A model generated the notes under the pieces. The model searched no databases and had not been told where the DNA came from. It saw only the letters and a program-made list of their open reading frames with translations. DNA of 64,000 nt, taken from NCBI RefSeq assembly GCF_030272615.1, contig NC_081412.1:40976791-41040790 (forward strand), written 5' to 3'. This DNA is from Cryptomeria japonica. Taxonomy: Eukaryota > Streptophyta > Pinopsida > Cupressales > Cupressaceae. This document shows positions 1 to 11,885 of this stretch, in pieces. The translations under genes and the position numbers were made by a program. The stretch's first letter is position 1. Every line of letters begins with the position of its first letter.

Positions 1-1
1 A

Positions 2-451
2 GGAAACATTGATAATAGGAAAAGCACAAGTGGTGGATCTTTCTTCTTGGGAGATAGACTAGTAAGTTGGCTTACCAAGAAACAAGGATGTATTTCATAG
101 TCAACAGCTGAAGCTGAATATGTTGCTGCAACATTGAATTGCACTAATATAGCATGGATCAAAAAACTATTGGAAGGTATAAATGAGAAGGTTCCTGAGC
201 CAGTAACTATATTTTGTGATAATATGAGTGCCATTAACATTTCAAAGAATCCAGTAATGTACTCTAAGACAAAACATATCTCTATAAAGTATCATTATCT
301 CAGAGAAGAAGTTCAAGAGAAGAAAGTTGTGCTGGAATATATTAGTTCAAAGGAGAAAATAGAAAACATCTTCACAAAGCCACTACCAAGGGACACTTTT
401 GAGTATCTTAGAAGCAAGTTAGGGGTCCTACCCCTATCTTCTATTCACTGA
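2..451 (+). pseudogene. Ty1/copia pol, C-terminal RNase H (partial)
   Basis: This is the 3' end of a copia polyprotein and continues to the left of the window. The translation carries the copia RNase H landmarks in order: a KSTSGG segment, the STAEAEYVA block, FCDN, and the closing SKTKHISIKYHYLREE and FTKPLP motifs. RNase H removes the RNA template during reverse transcription in the cytoplasmic particle. One TAG at 98-100 interrupts the frame just before STAEAEY, where relatives often have Q or L, so a CAG-to-TAG change is likely. The frame then stays open to the natural stop at 449-451. With the polypurine tract at 921 and the LTR at 934 it forms the 3' part of one element. Family assignment is firm; the element is not functional as seen. 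Confidence 0.9.
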
Positions 452-920
452 CAGAGTTCGGTGAAAGCATCAATTCGATGAATCTACATAATATTATGTA
501 TGGATTGATGTTGATTTATGTACTTTAGGAGGTTTTCTAAAGGTGTGCAGGAAATAGTATTGAAGGAAAGGTTGCTCTGACCGAGACTGAGATGACACTT
601 AGCAAGGAAAATCACTTCACAGGGGAAGAAATCATGATTTAGTTCTTTTACTTTTTGGCATTGTTGTCAAAGGGGGAGAAGATTGAATGATAAAGCCCTT
701 TGTAAAGCCCTAAATGAAGAAGATTACAACACAAAGGGGAGAAGACTAAATGCAAGACAATAACTCTAAAGCCTAATGAAAGAGGGAGAAAGCCTGGAAG
801 ACTTTAGAAGATTTTAACAGCTCAAGGATAACAGGAGAAGTCTCCACAACAATCTGAATCCGAATCAATTTAAATATCTTGTTGGTATTACCATTTACAA
901 GTTGGTTTTGCCATCAATGC
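452..920 (+). other. copia 3' untranslated region
   Basis: Non-coding DNA between the pol stop and the polypurine tract. It is rich in short G runs such as AAAGGGGAGAAG (about 670, 735 and 790), a pattern also seen before the 3' LTRs of the other copia-type elements here. No gene is visible. Confidence 0.7.
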
Positions 921-933
921 CAAAGGGGGAGAT
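921..933 (+). other. polypurine tract of copia element
   Basis: CAAAGGGGGAGAT lies directly before an LTR that opens TGTTGGCATT. The same tract is found at 42533 and, in reverse complement, at 12860 and (variant) 45156, each touching an LTR boundary. It would prime plus-strand DNA synthesis. Confidence 0.85.
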
Positions 934-2345
934 TGTTGGCATTTAATTAAGGATATTGAGAAGGTTGTTGGAGATTATTGATATAACTGAAGAATGATGA
1001 TAACTATCTTTATAACATTATTTTGTTATTGATGTCAAGAAATTGATTTTTTGATTCAGTATGATGTTGCCATATCTTGAGAAGATTGATTTGAAGAGAA
1101 TTAAGATGTCAGTAAAAGACATAGAAAGAATGTGATGAATAAGGGGAGAAATAAGTCATTCAATGGGCAACTATTACTGAGTTAGACAATGATGAGATCA
1201 TGATGTTTAGATTGTTTTGATATCCTACATATGTTGTTGATTGTAAGGTTAATACTATACTATGTCACCGAGCAAAGAACCTAGTCGGTAAACCCTAAGG
1301 TTATCGATATCGATTAATCTCTACCAAGTAAAGTTTAGTATTTATCGAGTTGCAATCGAGTTATGACAGATCGCATTGGATGGATAAAAGCATTATTTAA
1401 TGAAGAATGCTAATGAGCTGGAGATGAATAAATGATTGGTATACCGCGCATGAAGTTTGTTAAGAATCTATGGCAATGGAAAATCAGGAGGAAGATCTAC
1501 AACACAGATTGAACCACAATAACCTAGCACAAGTTCCTAGGAACGTATGCAAGTTCCAAGGTGAGGTAAAATGTTTTTAGATCGAAGGATACATTGAACC
1601 TAGTCAAGATTGAAGATCTAACGACTAAGATTGATCATGGGATATGTGATCAAGGAGATTCAGCGGTTAGCAAATTGTTTATAAATAAGGAATTGTTGAT
1701 AAACAATGTATGCGGGCAAGTGTAAGCACAGGGATGCTACATAGTGATTACTGAGCACAAAAACTTGAAGACCTGTTTGAATAATAGAGTAGGGAGCCCA
1801 ACAGAGGGACAAGATAGGTCCTATGACAAGATTGTTTTGACCAAAATAGAATCTGCTTTAGCATTTTAGATGTGAAGTTGCAGATATATTTTTATTACTG
1901 TTATTTTGTAAGTGACAGAAAATCTCTTAACCGAGTGGACTTAACAGTCTTATTTGTAAACCCTCTAGCAAGGTAACATTCTAAATGAGTGTTTGAAATC
2001 CTTTGACAAGGTCACTTCTAACAAAGTGAAGATCCTAATAGATCTGAGGGAAATCCCTTAACCGGGTCACATCTAGCAATGTGTTTGTAATCTTTAACAG
2101 GATTATCTTTTAACCAAGCATACTTTAGAAGAGTATATTTCCTAGTGGGTCCAAAATCCCACAGTGGTTTTTCCCTATTTTGGGTTTCCATGTTAAATCT
2201 GGTGTTATATGTTTTATGATGATTATGTGTTTATGAGTTAGCATGTTTAGCAGTTTTTGGTTATATTGCTGAATTTTAAGTTATCGAGGTTGAATTTGTT
2301 AATTTTATGAAAGATTAAGTTTGTATGATTCACGCCCCCCTCTCA
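934..2345 (+). repeat. 3' LTR of copia element
   Basis: The LTR opens TGTTGGCATTTAATT straight after the polypurine tract. It closes near a C-rich stretch (about 2331-2345) comparable with the CCCCCCTCT stretch near the 3' end of the other copia-type LTRs at 11722 and 43680. The exact end is uncertain by about 10 bases and no target duplication can be tested because the 5' end is outside the window. Repeated phrases about falling or rising values of 'AACCGAGT'-like and 'AACAAGGT'-like motifs around 1920-2110 are diverged internal repeats. No ORF of note lies inside. Confidence 0.75.
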
Positions 2346-2354
2346 TCTTGTTAG

Positions 2355-2830
2355 CTATTGGCTTTAGAACTTTGTAATCCTTTATTGTGGAATACCACAT
2401 TGTATCTGTTATTACACATTTGACTAACACTATGAAAATTATGTCTGAGCCCTTCAACATAGAAGACATTTTGCATTGTTGTCCTTCCATTGTCAAAACT
2501 GACTAAACCTTTTCCAACTATGGTGGTAATGTCATTTGATCCAAACCTTACCGTTCCTTTGCAAGTCTCTTTTAATGAGAAAATTTACTCTTGTCACCTG
2601 TCATATGATTTCAGAAGTCGTTGTCAACATACCAAGTACCATTCTCATCTTGTGCATGAAATGTAGCCTAAACTAGAAGGGATTTCTCTAGATTCTGCTC
2701 TTCCTTCTTCACCTTCCATTCCATTTTATTTTCTTTCTTCTGATCTGTTTCAAGTTTAGTATTCTTTTCTCCTTGAGTATTCACTTTCTTATCTTGTGTG
2801 GGAAACTTAATTCCACTTCTAAAAAAAAAT
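2355..2830 (-). pseudogene. copia protease / pre-integrase fragment (antisense)
   Basis: Read on the minus strand, 2660 to 2360 gives WYVDND, then HMTGDKSKFSH, then after a one-base frameshift TCKGTVRFGSNDITTIVGKG and later NVFYVEGLRHN and SVSQMC. This is the copia retropepsin and GAG-pre-integrase junction (family knowledge: W-x-x-D-S-G ... HMTG ... NVLYVPGLxxNLLSVSQL). The catalytic DSG reads as DND and is followed by a stop, so the fragment is dead. It is wedged between the copia 3' LTR and gypsy 1, with no LTR of its own; sequence from 2700 to 2830 continues it but is too decayed to read. Confidence 0.75.
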
Positions 2831-2839
2831 TTATATGAC

Positions 2840-5810
2840 CAATATTGTTAGAAAATTTTTGAAAGATGCATCCCCAGGTGGCACTAATAGTTAAAGTAGA
2901 ACTTGAAAAATTATTGGATGTTGGCTTCATTAGATCGATTGATTATCCCAAATGGATCTCTAGTCTAGTACCTATTAGAAAATCAGATCACAACATAAAA
3001 GTATGTATAGACTTCAGATGTATCAATAAGGTTTTTCCCAAAGATGACTTCCCATTGCCAAACATTGATTTAATAGTGGATCTCACAACTAGTCATGCAA
3101 TGTTGTCATTAATGGATAGATTTTGTGGGCAAAATTAGATCAAAATTACACCTGAAGATCAACATAAAACAACATTTACATGTCCTTGGGGTACTTTTTG
3201 TTGGTACGTCAAGCCCTTCAGATTAAAGAATGTAGGTGAAACATATCAAAGAGTAATGAAAACCATCTTTCATGATCTCATGCATGTCACTATGGAAGAC
3301 TATGTCGATGACTTCTTGGGAAAATTAGCTACAAGGGAGGTGCATTCGAACATTCTATCAGTAGTTTTTGATCATTTAGAAAAGTACAAAATCAGACTAA
3401 ATCCCAAGAAGTGTATCTTTACGGTGACCTCTAAAACAATCCTTGGATATAATGTCTCACAAAGGAGAATTGAGATAGATCCAACAAAAATTAGAGCCAT
3501 ATTAGAAATGCCACCTCCAAAAAATATGAGTCAACTTTGATCTCTACAAGGAAGACTTCAATCAATACGTAGATTCATAGCACAACTTGCAGATAAATGT
3601 CATCCTTTTCAACATCTTCTTCACAAGAATATCAAGTTTAAGTGGGATGATATGTGTCAACATGCCTTCCATATTCTCAAAGACAATGTTTTAAATCCAC
3701 TAGTATTGATGCCACCTATTCAAGGAAAACCCCTATTACTCTACATATCAGCTACACAAACAACACTAGGGGCACTCTTAGCGTAATAAGATCATGATGG
3801 TAAAGAGTGATCTATATATTATATCAGTCGCACATTGGCTGGGTACAAGCTTAATTACACTTCAATTGAGTGTGTGTGTCTTACCATGGTATTTGCTTCA
3901 TAAAAATTGCATCATTACATACTAACTCACAAGACAAAGCTCGTTGCAAGAATAGATCTACTCAAATACCTTTTCAATAAAGAAACACTTACAAGGAGAC
4001 TAGCTAAATGGGTCATGATGTTGAGTGAGTTTGATATTAAATACATCGACAAAAAATCTATAAAGGGACAAGACATTGCAGATCAGCTAGTAGATGCACC
4101 TATGATCGATGATGCTCCTATTGTTTTAGAATTCCCAAATGAATCTATCTTCATAATGACAAATTCAAAGCCTTGGAAATTATATTTTTATGGTTTATAT
4201 ACATAGCATGGCATAGGAGTTGGTATCCTATTTATCACACCTCAAGGGGATTTTATTCCCAAGTCATATCGATTATCATTCCCTTATACAAACAACATAG
4301 CCTAATATGAAGCATTAACAATAGGCCTATGAATCAAATTTCAATGGAAGATCTAGGAACTTCATGTTTTGGGGGACTATCAAATTGTGATTCACCAAGA
4401 AAATGATAACTACCAACCTAAAGATGAAAATTTCATGCCATACAAGAAAATGGTGGATGATTTCAAATATATTGCACATAGATGGTCTTTGAACAGATTC
4501 CAAGGGATAATAGTCAAGTTATTGATGCCATGACTACTATTGCTTCTTTGATTGACATGCCTTAGAACGAGACCTGCTACAAGTTCTCGGTGGATAATCT
4601 TTTTCTTCCCTCTAATGAGATTACTCCTGACAATATGATATGTGTCATTGCTCTCGATTCCCCTTGGTACATAAGCATTTTCACTTACCTCCACAACAAT
4701 ATCTTTCCACCTAACCTTTCCAACAATCAACATCATACCTTCATTCACAAATCCTCCCACTATGTCATCTTAGCCGATACCTTTTACCAATGGGATCTAT
4801 ATGGTACTCTCCTTAGATGTTTAGAAAGTAGCAAAGCTCAAATTGCCTTATGAGAGGTTCATGAAGGTATATGTGGTCCTCACTTTATTTGTCCAACCTT
4901 AGCCAAGAAACTTATGAGGACTGGATACTACTAGCCTACTATGGAAAAAGACTCATACCATTTTTTCATAGTGTAAGCAATGTCAAATTCATGGAGACCT
5001 CATTCATGCACCATCATAGTAACTTCATCCAATCACCACTCCATGGCCTTTTTTGTCAATGGGGAATCGATCTTGTAGGCAGTATTTATCCTCCCTCATC
5101 CAATGACTACAAATTCATCATTACAGCCACAAAGTATTTCACAAAGTAGATTGAGGCCATTCCTCTTACTCAAGTAGCCAAAAAGCAGATCGCAACCTTC
5201 ATTCTCAAATATATTATTTGAAAATATGGTCATGGTGAGACATCTAACAAAAATATCCTTAAAATTATAAAAAAGACAGTCGACAACACTGACTGTAACT
5301 AGCATATTCAGCTCAATCATGCACTATGGCCCTATCGCACAAGTGTTCACACACCCGCTGGAGAAAATCCCTATTCACTTGTCTATGGTGTCAAAGCTAT
5401 CTTTCCTATCAAGTTTGAGCTACCATCCCTATGAGTCTCTTTGCATGGCATCATTAATGATAAAGACTACAGGGTCTCCTGCTTACAAGATTTGGAATTA
5501 TTGGATAATCATAGACAAACTACTTTCAATCATCTCAAAGCATATCAATAGCATATGAGTCACAACTATAATCATAAAGTAAAACCTTGGACATTTCAGG
5601 TGGGTGAATTAGTCTTGAGAGAAAATCTTTAGAATTAGTAGGACAAAGAGAAGAAGGGTGAGTTCAAACCAAATTAACTTGGCCCTTATGTCATCACAAC
5701 AGTATGTAGATCAGGTGCATATCAGCTCTCAATGCCAGACAAAGAACCTTTGGAAGATCCTATCAATAGCATGCACCTTCGCAGGTTTTACACATAGTTT
5801 TTCAAAGTAA
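2840..5810 (+). pseudogene. Ty3/gypsy pol remnant (gypsy 1), Tat type
   Basis: A 5'-truncated polyprotein that begins at the start of reverse transcriptase (KMHPQVALIVKVELEKLL). In order it holds RT with the catalytic YVDD at 3301-3312, a first RNase H (about 3590-3900), a connection, a second RNase H of the type found in plant Tat elements (about 4170-4560) and integrase (4855-5800) ending in a GPY-type tail (LGPYVI). Many stops break it (for instance TAG at 3136, TGA at 3538, TAA TAA at 3786), and a frameshift lies near 4470. In integrase an internal deletion near 5230 removes the stretch with the second catalytic Asp (the TDNG motif) but keeps the Glu region. Gag, protease and 5' LTR are absent. 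Closest relative in the window is gypsy 2. Confidence 0.9.
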
Positions 5811-7340
5811 CCCAATAAAAAATACAAAAAAATAAAATGAAATAAAAAATACAAAAAATAATGAAAAATAAAAGAATATGGTCACTATGTGGAAAACTTG
5901 GCAAACAATGCCTTATGACACAATTTTTATTTTTTTTTGAAAAATAAAAAGAAGTAAAGAGAAATAAATTAATCCAACAGTGAAAACCACTTTAGTGGTG
6001 ACTAGGCAATTACTATGGTGAAAATTGTGTTATCGACGGGCCATGAGTGGAGACTTTGCTCCTCCCTCCTTCAAGATTAAGTTTCTCCTTTTCACTTTGC
6101 ACACACCCATGACCTGTAATTTCATAATAAATTTACCCATTCCTATCATGGCTTGTTATTGATCTACCTAACATTGGTTCACCATCCATAATAAACCTAT
6201 TTCCATCACTTTTCCATCCATAATAAACCTTTCATTCCTCTCTTTCCTTCTATAATAAATTAGGTCCAATCTATCACTAAGGGAAAAATCCTAAATCTAG
6301 TGATGGAAGTGGAACCTTGAGCATCACATGTTTTGAAGAGCATCGTCTTTTCATTCCTCCTTTTGCACAAAATTCACATTAAAAGATTACTTACATCACA
6401 AATGTGTAATAAAGTTTCGTTCTTATGCTTAATAAAGTATTAGCTTAATGGATTCAGTCAATTTCAAATGAGACATAAACAACAACAAGCTTTCAATAAG
6501 CCAATTTTTCAACAGACTTTGGCAACAATGTAGTTTTTTAGTATTATTTGTCCTTTACCAAGATAACAACATCATGACGAGATCAAACATGTTAACACAT
6601 GTGGTAAGAAACACAAATAACTTAGAGGATTTCATTGGATGTTGGTATCAATTATTCATTTTCTTTTGATTTTATCTTTTATGGTGACATGTCTTTTAGC
6701 TTTTCTATGATGTATCTGGCTAGAGATTCTAACTCCAAGATGTCTTTGACTAGAAAGGAAAGGATGCGATATGTTCATCTATTTTTTCTATTTGTGGATT
6801 GTCTCTTAGTAATACTACGACTCTTCTAAGGAAATGAGGACATTTTGAGTCTATTATGAACTCAGGCATTCCTTGTTTATGACTATCTATTCTCCATGTA
6901 AAGGGTACAATGACTTTCTAGGTCAAACCTATACTTGGATGGTATAAGCTATTTGTCATAATAAAGCTCAATGATGATAATATCACAAGAATCTCATGCA
7001 CCTCTGTATCTTCTACCTTTCATTCCCCTTTTTCTTGTTTGTCCTCCATTGTCTCAACTCAAATCTTGTGTATTTCGGTATCACATGATTGAATATCATG
7101 ACACACCAAAAATATTTGTATCTCATGTAGTATTCATCTACATCACCATATGTTAGCACATCTCATTACATGCATGTAGAAATCATAATAATATCACATC
7201 CTACAGACATCACTCATTATCACATAATATAAGCATTATGTTCATACATTCATTTGCATTAGCATATATACATTTGCATCATATATAACATAAACATAAA
7301 AAGTACAAAAATATAATGTACTGCATCATGTACATGGATT
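5811..7340 (+). other. gypsy 1 post-pol non-coding region
   Basis: This stretch follows integrase and aligns by eye with 36705-38100 of gypsy 2, for example the shared segment with GCTCCTCCCTCCTTCA and the segment with CTCAATGATGATAA. It has no believable gene. Unlike gypsy 2 and gypsy 3, no antisense PMD gene follows it, so that part has been lost or was never present. Confidence 0.65.
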
Positions 7341-9342
7341 GCATCTTATAGTCATCATAATCATCATATAGCCATTACATAGAAAGTGATTGCATCCTCA
7401 TAATAGAAAATGCATTCATAACATACACATATTGCATCATATGCATCCATTTTATAAGAATTATGCATAATAGAATATCGCATAAAGCATATAGAAGCAT
7501 CATATAGTAAAAATGCATCACATATAGAACACATGCACATAATTGTCTGTAATGGTGAAAAATTTGGGTTTCCACCATTAGAGGGATGAAAACCACTAAT
7601 TTGCCATTACATTCAAAAGAGGAAAGGGAATCCACTAGATTTAGTCGCAAATCAAATAAGGATTGAATACTTAATGGATTTGGGGTGATTGTGTGATAAT
7701 TCTATTCCTCTTTTGTGAGTTAAAATGATGAATTAAGGTAAAATGCTGAAAAATGAAGGTAAATTTGAGAAAATAGTGAGCTACAAATGTGGGATTTTTG
7801 CATGCACCTAGATAAGATTAGTATATGCAATTTCAAATATAATCCTCAAAAACACTCCAAAAATATTAGGACTGTGGTGGAGGGTGCCCTGGTCTTCCTA
7901 CTTTTTCGCACTTTGAAAAGGGTTGATTTATTTGTGCAAATAATGCTTACTCTAAACATCATAGCTTTGTACCTATTTCCTTCTCATAAAACAAAGGGGA
8001 AATAGGTTGGGAATAGGGGATTACCTTAGGTCAAACTCCATTGTTGGAATTAACCATGAAATTGAGATAAATATAATTGAAATGACTAATGAAAGGTTCT
8101 CATTTTGAGGGAGACACTGAATTATGACTGAAAATTGAATGATGATACCTCCTTGTGAATTTTTACTTGCCTCCACATGGAATTAGGGTTTATGAAGTCT
8201 TTGACAAAATAGGATAAATTATGTACTCTTCAATGTTTGAATATTGACTTTATTGCTTTTCCAAGGCTTGAAGGAAGACTAAAAAATGCTCAATTTCTCT
8301 TTAATGCTTGATCTCATTTGATTTTTGGATGTTGGATAGATGTCTTTGATGTAGATAGATGCCAAATGAGAGAGTAAATCTTCTTTATATACCTACCCAT
8401 CGGGAAAATTGACTAATTTTTTGATATGAACTGAAATAGAGAAGGGAATCTTGATCAATTTTGAATTACAAAAATGGGTTTAAAGAGGACCCAATTTAGG
8501 GAGGACCATGGCATGTCACCATGTTCCCAGTGAGGACTAGGGCACCATGCCTTATTCCTACCCTATTTTGGGTTAAGATCAAGGTGCATAATGAGTAGAA
8601 AATCAAGGTTTGTGGCATTTATGAGGGGTGTGAGCATAATCAGGTCTTCAAACAGGCCAAGGGGCATAAATAGTAAGGTGAAGACCCAAATGCAGTCAAA
8701 ATTACAAAGGGGTGCAATTTTAGGACGCTACATTTAGCCCCCAGTTTAGTGGGAGTAAGAAGTCAATCATACTCTTAGTAAAGTATAAAGGGTTCACATT
8801 GAAAAACTTTCACCAAGTCACCGAGGATGCTGGTAGTCCTAAAAATCACTGCACATGAATTTTCATATTTGAGGCAAAATATTGGTCATTCTGGTTTTAT
8901 TTTTTGGCCTCGGTCAAAGTTCAAGGTATCAGGTTTAGGGTTTGTAAATTTCTGATTAAGTCTTGTGAAGAAAAAACCCTAACCTTATTATATTTTATCA
9001 TTACCTTTTTCCACTTAAGCCAAGGGTTGGTTACCATTGGTGGGGCCATTTTATTTCCTATGCATTAAGTCATCTTCAGCAAGCCCCTTATGTTTTCCTA
9101 AGTCTAAAATTCTAAGTATTTTGGCTAGTGGATAAAGACAGTTGAAATCCGATGGTCTACTCTTCCCCATGGTCAAAAGTGCAGGGAAGATAAAGACTGT
9201 GACATCACAAGATGATGCCACATGTTCTTGATGGGGAGGTACAAGCTAGCGATTTGACTTTTCAAGAACTCATGTTATCGGTTCTTGGGAGGTAAAGACC
9301 AGTTTACTAATGACCCTATCAATTAGCACATGTTTTAAATGG
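7341..9342. other. unassigned retroelement-like DNA
   Basis: No gene is visible. The stretch around 8731-8775 (GACGCTACATTTAGCCCCCA followed by a GTGGGAGTAAG phrase) looks like the leader or LTR edge of plant gypsy elements, but no matching LTR pair or PBS was found. The short ORFs here are unconvincing. Confidence 0.35.
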
Positions 9343-9446
9343 ATGGTGATGTTATGATCTGGGCGAAAAGGCGCTCGATTTCTAATTTGTAAAGATGGTG
9401 ATGTTATGATTTGGGCAAAAAGGTGCTCGATTTCTAATTTGCAAAG
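9343..9446. repeat. 52-bp tandem duplication
   Basis: Two head-to-tail copies of a 52-base unit (9343-9394 and 9395-9446) opening ATGGTGATGTTATGAT and closing CTAATTTGNAAAG. They differ at only four or five positions, so the duplication is younger than most of the surrounding decay. Confidence 0.9.
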
Positions 9447-10595
9447 GATGGTGGGCACTGTGATCACACGGTAAAGTGCAAACATATCTAATGGCCCTCA
9501 TATCCCCGGGATAGAAGTTGCAAGAAGGTTATGGACTGCAGCATCATGAGCTGATGCCACGTGTCCCGGGCTGACCAAGAAGATTGATGGTGGGACCACT
9601 GACAACGTTGGGTTATAAGATGATATGGCATTGCCATGTCACGTGTTTAATGGGTCCACAAGCCATGATGGAAGGTCAATACCATATTGACCATTAGTGA
9701 TCATTTGATTTGTCAGGTTAGGCACAATCTACTCCTGAGTTTCAAATTGATTTTTAAAAGGATCATTAAAGGTATTGGTTATCACCCACACGGGAAAGAT
9801 AGGATAAGCAGAATGCAGGCTTGTCAACATGGAACAAATAGCGACAAGTTGGGACACTTAGATGCTGACTCATTCCAGAAGGACTAATTTTAAATTTTCT
9901 ACTAATTCAAAATTGATTAGACAAGAAAGGGCGATGTCTCAGAGGTGTGAAAGGATTGGGATAGATTCCGAGTTAGAGATAAAGGATCACGAGTTTCCCC
10001 GATGAATTCAGAGATCGCCTGTTGACAAGGATTCTAAAGAAGAAAATGTACACTCAAGGAAGAATAAAATTAGAACAAAATCATTCACACAATATAAGCC
10101 TTGGCAAAAATATAGTGGATTTGATAGGCATGATTTCTAGAATCCATAGCTGGCAAGTTAAGTTGAAAGTACCAGAATGATGATTTTTCATGCAAAAGAG
10201 CATCACTAGATGAAGTGTTTTGATTATAAATATATTAGGGTGGTGACTTAATTGGTAGGAGAGAAAACAAGTCTTTTCATTCTCTAAGAGCAGTTCTTTC
10301 TTCTGCAAGGAAGATGATGTTTCAATAGGGTCATAAATGGAGTTGTTGTATGCTTTGTGATACCAGATGGATGTTGTTTCTCCTATGTGAGTATGTTTAT
10401 TGTTAGAGGGGTTGTGAAAGTGAGAAGGATTACCAGAGGGGGCATGAAAGACTTTTCTTATGAACAAAGGCCATGCATGGCACAACATCTATTTCTACTC
10501 TACCATTGGATGGTAGGGGGTTCTAAGAAGGAGCTCGCAAAGGAATGAAAGAACTTGTTTGGGTGGGAAGTGGTAGCCAATCATCTCTGTGACTG
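9447..10595. other. unassigned DNA with repeated ACGTG motifs
   Basis: No gene is recognised. GATGCCACGTGTC (9553) and GTCACGTGTTT (9638), with GATGCCACATGTTC at 9214 just upstream, are spaced repeats of a G-box-like core. Such motifs occur in plant LTR promoters, but no LTR ends were identified, so this stays unassigned. Confidence 0.3.
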
Positions 10596-11744
10596 TGTTG
10601 GCATTTTGATGATGTTTTATTGTCATTGATGGACACACACTTTCTTGATGTATGAGTTATGCTAAATCGGTAATTGCTCCAACCGATATTCTGCATTTTT
10701 GAATGTATAGTCTCTAGACTATCAGTGTTTTGGAAAAAATGGTTTACCAGTCACAGATTGTATGAAGACCACAAGCAATATGAAGACCCCAAGTAGTACA
10801 AGGATCCCAAGTAGTTTGAGGATCTGAAGCGGTATGAAGGAACCAAGCGGTAGTTAACTTTTGATTGGAACACTATGATCTACCAGTCTTCATTTTTGAC
10901 AACCAGTAATCGGTATATTATATTAACTGGTATTACTCTGTGATGAGTCATCATCCATGGACACTTTGGTGGTGTTTTTGTGTCATGTTACCAAATGTGT
11001 CTAGATACACTAAACCTATTAACTTGTAGTCTAATCTTATTGGATCGACATGAAATCAATTTCCTTTATTAGGACATCATGTCTAGGGTTTGGATGTGAG
11101 ATGTGTGATATGAGATATAGAATAGAAAAGGTTACGTGCAATCATCAAAGAGAAGATTAGGTCTGTGTGAAGAGATAGAGTGTGGAGATATTGAAGACTG
11201 AAGTAATACTAAAATGCATTAACAATGAGCTGTCAAGGATCTAATTAAGCAGACTATGCTATTGTCTAGATCATTCACTTATTGATTACTAATATCTTTG
11301 ACAAGTCTGAAACCCTTAACCGGGTAGGCCCAACAAAGCCTTTGTAAATCCTCTAACAAGGTGGTTCACAACTATGGATCTGAAATCCTTTAACAAGGTA
11401 GTCTTTCACAGGACTTATCTCCTAACAGAGATCTAGATTCCTAACAGGATCTGTTCTGGTGAAGAACATTGTATGACCTTAACCGGTCTGGTTTCTATTC
11501 TGCAGATAGTTACTTGCAAGTTTCTTCTCACCATGGTTTTTCCCATTTGGCTTTCCATGCCAAATATCTTGTGTTATGGTGATTGTGCTCTTGTGGGTGA
11601 ATTCTTTGTTTTCTATTTGGTTTGCATTTATCTTAACTGGTTTATTAGCGAATCTGTTGTACCAGTTATCTGCTAAACTGTTTAAAAGTTTGTTTACAAT
11701 ATTATTTGGTCTACTAGTTCACCCCCCCCTCTTAGTATTCATCA
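10596..11744 (+). repeat. 5' LTR of copia-type element P
   Basis: The LTR opens TGTTGGCATTTTGATGATG and ends ATTCATCA, followed after two bases by a tRNA-iMet type primer-binding site. It matches the LTR at 42547-43700 along its whole length; over the first 330 bases I counted roughly 38 differences, about 88% identity. Inside are short GGTATGAAG and AAGTGGT-like repeats near 10760-10850. The pairing suggests one element once spanned 10596-43700 and was split by later insertions, but flanking 5-mers (GACTG before, TACTA after the partner) do not match. Confidence 0.85.
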
Positions 11745-11885
11745 ATTGGTATCAAAGCCTGTTGTTCTCAAATTTTGATTTCCCAAATCCTCTCTATAGG
11801 AAAAATTCAAAGCCTCTGTCCCATATGGAGAGGACAACAAGAAAATAGAACTCCAGAATAACATATAACAAGGTTTCTACAAAAC
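11745..11885 (+). other. PBS and leader of element P
   Basis: TGGTATCAAAGCC at 11747-11759 is the plant copia primer-binding site complementary to initiator tRNA-Met, with one mismatch from the common TGGTATCAGAGC. An ATG follows at 11825 with a stop eight codons on. The leader is cut at 11885 by the insertion of element N. Confidence 0.8.

Noticed and set aside
10081-10488. A 135-codon minus-strand frame
   Set aside because: No recognisable motif or partner, overlapping another frame, and within AT-rich retroelement-like DNA.
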